Below, piece by piece: positions 60,845-64,000 of a stretch of 64,000 nt of DNA. A program made the translations under genes and the position numbers. Origin of the DNA: Thermoleophilaceae bacterium (GTDB lineage Bacteria; Actinomycetota; Thermoleophilia; Solirubrobacterales; Thermoleophilaceae). The stretch spans positions 1 to 64,000 of the forward strand of contig JAUJNF010000009.1 of assembly GCA_030446485.1 (NCBI GenBank), read 5' to 3'. Below the pieces are notes generated by a model. It was not told the DNA's origin, ran no database searches, and saw only the letters and a program-made list of their open reading frames with translations. Within the stretch, counting starts at the first letter, position 1, and each line of letters opens with the position of its first letter.

Positions 60845-62542
60845 TCACGCGGCGGCCACCGCGCGCCGGACGGCGACCGCTCCGGTCGCGCTCGCCGAGG
60901 GGGCGGCCTTGGCCACCAGCCGATCGGCGAGCCGGGAGGACAGCGCCATCGTGGTGAGCGCGGGGTTGGCGCTCCCCTGGGTCGGCATCGCGCTCGTGTC
61001 AGCCACCAGCAGGTTGGGCACCTCCCACGCGCGGTGGTCGCGATCCACGACGCTCTCCTCGGGCGAGGTGCCCATGCGGCATCCCCCCACGAGGTGCGCG
61101 TAGCGATCGATCTCGAGCGTGTCTTGGGCGCCCGCCGCTTCCCAGATCTCGTACAGCTTGCTCTTGGCGTAGGCGATGTTCTTGCGGTCGTTGTCGCACT
61201 GGGTGTAGTCGAGGCGGGCGATCGGCATCCCGTTGAGGTCGAGCTCGCCGGCCAGCGTCACCCGGTTCTCGGCCCGGGGAAGCAGCTCGCAGAGCATTCC
61301 GAGCGTGGTCCAGTGGTTGTAGTCGCGCATGTACTCGCGCAGCGCCTCGCCCCAGTGGCCATCGGCCAGCACGTGACCGGCCCAGCCGATCGGCAGCGGG
61401 CCGACGGTCTGGATGCTGAACCCGCGGGCGAAGCCGCGCCGCTCGTCGGTCTCGTAGAACTGCTCGGAGGAGATTTGGGGCGGCGGGCCCTTGTACATGC
61501 GCATCAGGTCCGGGAAGCGGGCCGCCACGTGGGGAGCGCCCTGGACCATCACGTAGCGGCCGACCTGGTCCTCGCCGTTGGCGAGTCCCTTCGGGAAGCG
61601 GCGGCTCGTGGAGTTCAGCAGCAGCCGCGGCGTCTCGATCGAGTAGCCGGCCACCGCCACCACGGCGGCCCGCTGGAAGCGCTCGCGCCCGCCCTTCACG
61701 TACGTGACGCCCGTGCAGCGTCCGCGCTCGTCCACCTCCACCCGGGTCGCCATGCTGTCGGCACGGATCTCCACGCCGTGGGCGATCGCGTCCGGCACGT
61801 GGGTCACGAGCGGGCTCGCCTTGGCGTTCACCTTGCAGCCCTGGATGCAGAAGCCGCGGTAGATGCAGTGCGGCCGGTTGCCGAACGTGCCGCTCGGTAT
61901 CCCGACGGGGCCCACGCGCATCTCGATTCCCACGGCGCGCGCGCCGTCCTGCGCCCGTTCGGCGGCACCGCCCACCGGATGGGCCGAGTGCGGGTAGGAG
62001 TGCGGGTCGCCCCAGGGCCAGTCCTGTCCGGCCACGGGCAGCTCGGCCTCGACGCGCTCGTAGTGGGCCTTCAGCTCCCAGTAGGAGAGCGGCCAGTCGG
62101 CGCCCACCCCGTCGCGCGTGTGGGTCTCGAAGTCGGAGGGGTGGAAGCGCGGCGTGTAGCCGGCGTAGTGGAGCATCGTCCCGCCGACCCCCACGCCGCT
62201 GTTGTTCTGGCCTAGCTCCACCGGGTCCTCCCCGCCGATGACGCGGTTCTCCGTCCAGTAGAGGGATCGCGCGCCCTCCTCGTCGCTCACCCAGTCGCTG
62301 TCGGGGTCGAAGAAGGGGCCCTTCTCGAGCACCACGATCCGCCACCCCGCTCGCGCGAGGCGCTGGGCCAGCACCGCGCCGCCCGCGCCGCAGCCCACGA
62401 TCAGGAGGTCCACCTCGTCGGCGTCGTCGAAGGTGCGCATGGCCGCGCGCCCCGGTATGCCGCGTGCGTGCGGGTCGAGCAGGTGGCGCGAGTCGTTGTC
62501 GGGCGGGCCCACCGCGCCCTTCAGGCGGGTCTGCAGGCTCAC
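60845..62542 (-). CDS. GMC-family oxidoreductase (gluconate 2-dehydrogenase-like flavoprotein)
   Basis: A 565-residue FAD enzyme. The GTG start at 62542 overlaps the previous stop by 4 nt. The FAD motif is LLIVGCGAGGAVLAQRLARA, followed by ENRVIGGEDPVELGQNNSGV, GTMLHYAGYTPRFHPSDF, HCIYRGFCIQGCKVNAKASP (a Cys-rich stretch) and the C-terminal GGCRMGTSPEESVVDRDHRA with ADTSAMPTQGSANPALTTMA, the catalytic His/Asn region. With the next gene it forms a membrane sugar or sugar-acid dehydrogenase; a cytochrome subunit is not seen. Confidence 0.92.
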   Translation of the reverse strand: MSLQTRLKGAVGPPDNDSRHLLDPHARGIPGRAAMRTFDDADEVDLLIVGCGAGGAVLAQRLARAGWRIVVLEKGPFFDPDSDWVSDEEGARSLYWTENRVIGGEDPVELGQNNSGVGVGGTMLHYAGYTPRFHPSDFETHTRDGVGADWPLSYWELKAHYERVEAELPVAGQDWPWGDPHSYPHSAHPVGGAAERAQDGARAVGIEMRVGPVGIPSGTFGNRPHCIYRGFCIQGCKVNAKASPLVTHVPDAIAHGVEIRADSMATRVEVDERGRCTGVTYVKGGRERFQRAAVVAVAGYSIETPRLLLNSTSRRFPKGLANGEDQVGRYVMVQGAPHVAARFPDLMRMYKGPPPQISSEQFYETDERRGFARGFSIQTVGPLPIGWAGHVLADGHWGEALREYMRDYNHWTTLGMLCELLPRAENRVTLAGELDLNGMPIARLDYTQCDNDRKNIAYAKSKLYEIWEAAGAQDTLEIDRYAHLVGGCRMGTSPEESVVDRDHRAWEVPNLLVADTSAMPTQGSANPALTTMALSSRLADRLVAKAAPSASATGAVAVRRAVAAA

Positions 62543-63270
62543 TCGGCGCCGCGCTCCAGCACGTCGCCGACCGGGTCCACCTCGAAGGCCTCGTCCCCCT
62601 CCCAGCCCTCCCTCTGACCGACGCCCATCCGCGCGTAGCCCTGGGGGTAGGCGGGGCCGCCGAAGCCGATCTCGTTCCACGCCCAGGGATGCGAGTAGAA
62701 GGCGGCGAGCACGGACCGCGTCACCACGCCCCAGGCCTTGTCCGGAGGCATGTGGTCCCACACGCCGCCGCTCAGGTCGCCGTCGGCAAAGGCGCCCACG
62801 ATCTCGCGCCGAACGTCGGCCGGCAACGCGGCGAACGAGTCGAGCCCGTGCTCGCGCGCGGCGTCGTCAAGGCCGCGGGCGACGCGGCGCCACACCTCGC
62901 GGTCGTCGGGCATCCCGGCGTGCTGGTAGCCGTCGAGCCTGCCGCCGTGCAGCTTGTCGTCCACGTAGGCCAGCACGGGGATGCGCGGCTCGGCCTCCTG
63001 AGCACACACGGTGTCGCAGAACGCCGCCAGGGTGCTCGCCTCTCGGGCGTCGAAGAAGCGGATGGGCGGCGGGTTCTCCACCCTGTCCAGCACCAGCCGG
63101 CGCGTGGCCGCGTCCCAGTGGCCGGCGCGGGCGAGCACGTCGTGGTCCGGATAGCGGCCCCGCATCTGTGGCGTCGTGCCGCGCCGCTGGCGCGGGAGGC
63201 CGGGCGGGGGGCCCGGGGCGCCGGCCCGGTGCTTGGGCAGGTGGTGGGGCTCGCGGAAGTCCGGGGCCAC
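62539..63270 (-). CDS. Gluconate 2-dehydrogenase subunit 3-like protein
   Basis: A 243-residue protein of the small-subunit type that partners GMC flavoproteins: PIRFFDAREASTLAAFCDTV and CAQEAEPRIPVLAYVDDKLH, then FAALPADVRREIVGAFADGD and AWGVVTRSVLAAFYSHPWAW with NEIGFGGPAYPQGYARMGVG. GTG 63270 is preferred; AGGGGG lies upstream. It lacks the Tat signal that the classical gamma subunit has, so this pair may be cytoplasmic. Coupled by 4-nt overlap to the GMC gene. Confidence 0.85.
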   Translation of the reverse strand: MAPDFREPHHLPKHRAGAPGPPPGLPRQRRGTTPQMRGRYPDHDVLARAGHWDAATRRLVLDRVENPPPIRFFDAREASTLAAFCDTVCAQEAEPRIPVLAYVDDKLHGGRLDGYQHAGMPDDREVWRRVARGLDDAAREHGLDSFAALPADVRREIVGAFADGDLSGGVWDHMPPDKAWGVVTRSVLAAFYSHPWAWNEIGFGGPAYPQGYARMGVGQREGWEGDEAFEVDPVGDVLERGAE

Positions 63271-63287
63271 GAGACTGTGCTCGCCCC

Positions 63288-63740
63288 CTAGCGCTCGCGC
63301 GGCAGCGCCGCGGCGAGCATGCCGATCGCGCCCACCATCGTGAGCGATCCGGGGGCGAACAGCGGCGGTCCCATCAGCAGGTTGAAGCTCGCCTCGCGGA
63401 AGCCGCCGGGCTTCCTCGCCAGCCCTCGCATGTGCATCCCGACGCCGATTATGCCCTGGACGCCGTAGACCGCGGAGGCCACCGGCAGCGCACGGCGGGC
63501 AGCGCGCTCGGAGAAGACGCCCGCCACACCGGCGGCCACCAGCGGAGGCGTGGCGGCGAGCGGGCTCCACATCATCTTGTTGCCGAACGAGCCGCGGTAG
63601 TGCTCGAGGTATATGTCGGTGGCGAGCGGGAGGGCGCTCATCGCGGCGAAGCCGGACAGCGTGCGCTGCAGGCGCCCGCTACGCACGTTCCGCGCGGCCC
63701 GGCGCACGCGCCTGCGTGACCTGCGGCCGCTCCGGGTCAT
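63288..63740 (-). CDS. Small membrane protein in a sugar-oxidation operon, 150 aa
   Basis: A basic N-terminus (MTRSGRRSRRRVRRAARNVR) is followed by about four hydrophobic segments: FAAMSALPLATDIYLEHYRG, LAATPPLVAAGVAGVF, VASAVYGVQGIIGVGM and LTMVGAIGMLAAAL. No known domain. It is coupled at both ends: ATG overlaps the stop of the enolase-superfamily gene and its stop lies 17 nt before the next start. It could anchor the dehydrogenase to the membrane; this is inference from position. Confidence 0.75.
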   Translation of the reverse strand: MTRSGRRSRRRVRRAARNVRSGRLQRTLSGFAAMSALPLATDIYLEHYRGSFGNKMMWSPLAATPPLVAAGVAGVFSERAARRALPVASAVYGVQGIIGVGMHMRGLARKPGGFREASFNLLMGPPLFAPGSLTMVGAIGMLAAALPRER

Positions 63741-64000
63741 GCCGCGTACCGCTCGGCGTCCGCGCGCCGAAGCTCGAGCCCGAGGCCGGGCCGCTCGGTA
63801 TCGGGATGCAGCGCGCCGCCGACGGGCCGGAGGACCCCGTCGAAGAACAGCTCTTCGATCCTCACGTGGTCGTGGAAGTACTCGAGGTGCACGAGCGGCT
63901 CGATCGCCGCCCCGGCGTGCGCGTGTATGGAGGGTGCGGTGTGCGCCGACAGGGGAATGCCGCGCGCCTGGCAGAGGGCACCGACTCTCAGCAGCTCGGT
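63737..64000 (-). CDS. Enolase-superfamily enzyme (mandelate racemase/muconate lactonizing type), C-terminal part
   Basis: The frame enters from the right edge and ends at 63737. It reads ELLRVGALCQARGIPLSAHT, PSIHAHAGAAIEPLVHLEYF and LFFDGVLRPVGGALHPDTER with GLGLELRRADAERYAA. The SAHT/His segment, LEYF and the closing G-L-G strand match the last third of sugar-acid dehydratases and related muconate-lactonizing enzymes. The product is the first gene known of the operon and suggests that the operon oxidises a sugar to an acid and dehydrates it. Confidence 0.85.
   Translation of the reverse strand, partial: TELLRVGALCQARGIPLSAHTAPSIHAHAGAAIEPLVHLEYFHDHVRIEELFFDGVLRPVGGALHPDTERPGLGLELRRADAERYAA

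Overview
The window is a high-GC chromosomal segment with frequent GTG and TTG starts and tightly packed, often 4-nt-overlapping genes. The gene set (a mycobacterial-type E2-E1 2-oxoglutarate dehydrogenase, CHAD/polyphosphate genes, ArsR-ArsM, many LysR and OmpR-type regulators, NHL and PhoX-type secreted proteins, small orphan membrane proteins) points to an actinobacterium, most likely Thermoleophilia/Solirubrobacterales. That placement is inference. No rRNA, CRISPR array or prophage was seen; one tRNA (Asp) is present.

Layout. 0-11.8 kb: housekeeping and small conserved genes: an NHL propeller protein, three small proteins, citrate synthase, MoaA, MetF, a metallo-beta-lactamase hydrolase, a FlgM-like protein, an AGPS-like FAD oxidase and NhaA behind a strong leader hairpin. 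11.9-16.3 kb: two lipoyl domains, E2 core and E1 of 2-oxoglutarate dehydrogenase in one colinear unit, interrupted by single-base frame changes. 16.3-20.5 kb: SDR, RarD, a MarR regulator with matching palindromes before itself and a YceI gene, and tRNA-Asp. 20.5-25.2 kb: a polyphosphate operon (ppk, two CHAD genes, ppx, SixA-like phosphatase). 25.3-31.4 kb: phosphodiester glycosidase-like protein, Tat-exported PhoX-like protein, arsR-arsM with a divergent metallophosphatase, a glycosyltransferase remnant and a CpsB-like PHP phosphatase. 31.4-38 kb: a phosphate block with a DUF47 protein, an atypical response regulator, a receiver-less winged-helix protein, PhoP-box-like repeats doubled by a 55-bp tandem duplication, and pstSCAB-phoU. 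38-43.8 kb: two exported ferritin-like proteins, a secreted protein, two LysR regulators and an OmpR-type regulator.

43.8-58.3 kb is a plastic region: an IS630-type transposase remnant, pieces of alcohol dehydrogenase, phasin-like, hydrolase, manganese-catalase and response-regulator genes, and three pairs of direct duplications in which one member is a fragment. It also carries a full PQQ module: pqqA-B-C-D-E, a PQQ-dependent alcohol dehydrogenase, a PQQ-associated cupredoxin-like protein and a small polytopic membrane protein. 58.3-64 kb: a soluble sensor kinase, a membrane protein, an aldose epimerase and a sugar-oxidation operon (GMC oxidoreductase, gluconate-dehydrogenase subunit 3-like protein, membrane protein, enolase-superfamily enzyme running off the end).

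An important caveat: many genes at 12.6-14.6, 28.8-30.5, 36.8-37.2 and 43.8-59.5 kb are intact at protein level only if one base is added or removed, usually one added and often in a homopolymer. I read most of these as sequence errors in poorly covered patches rather than gene death, and I give reconstructed extents.
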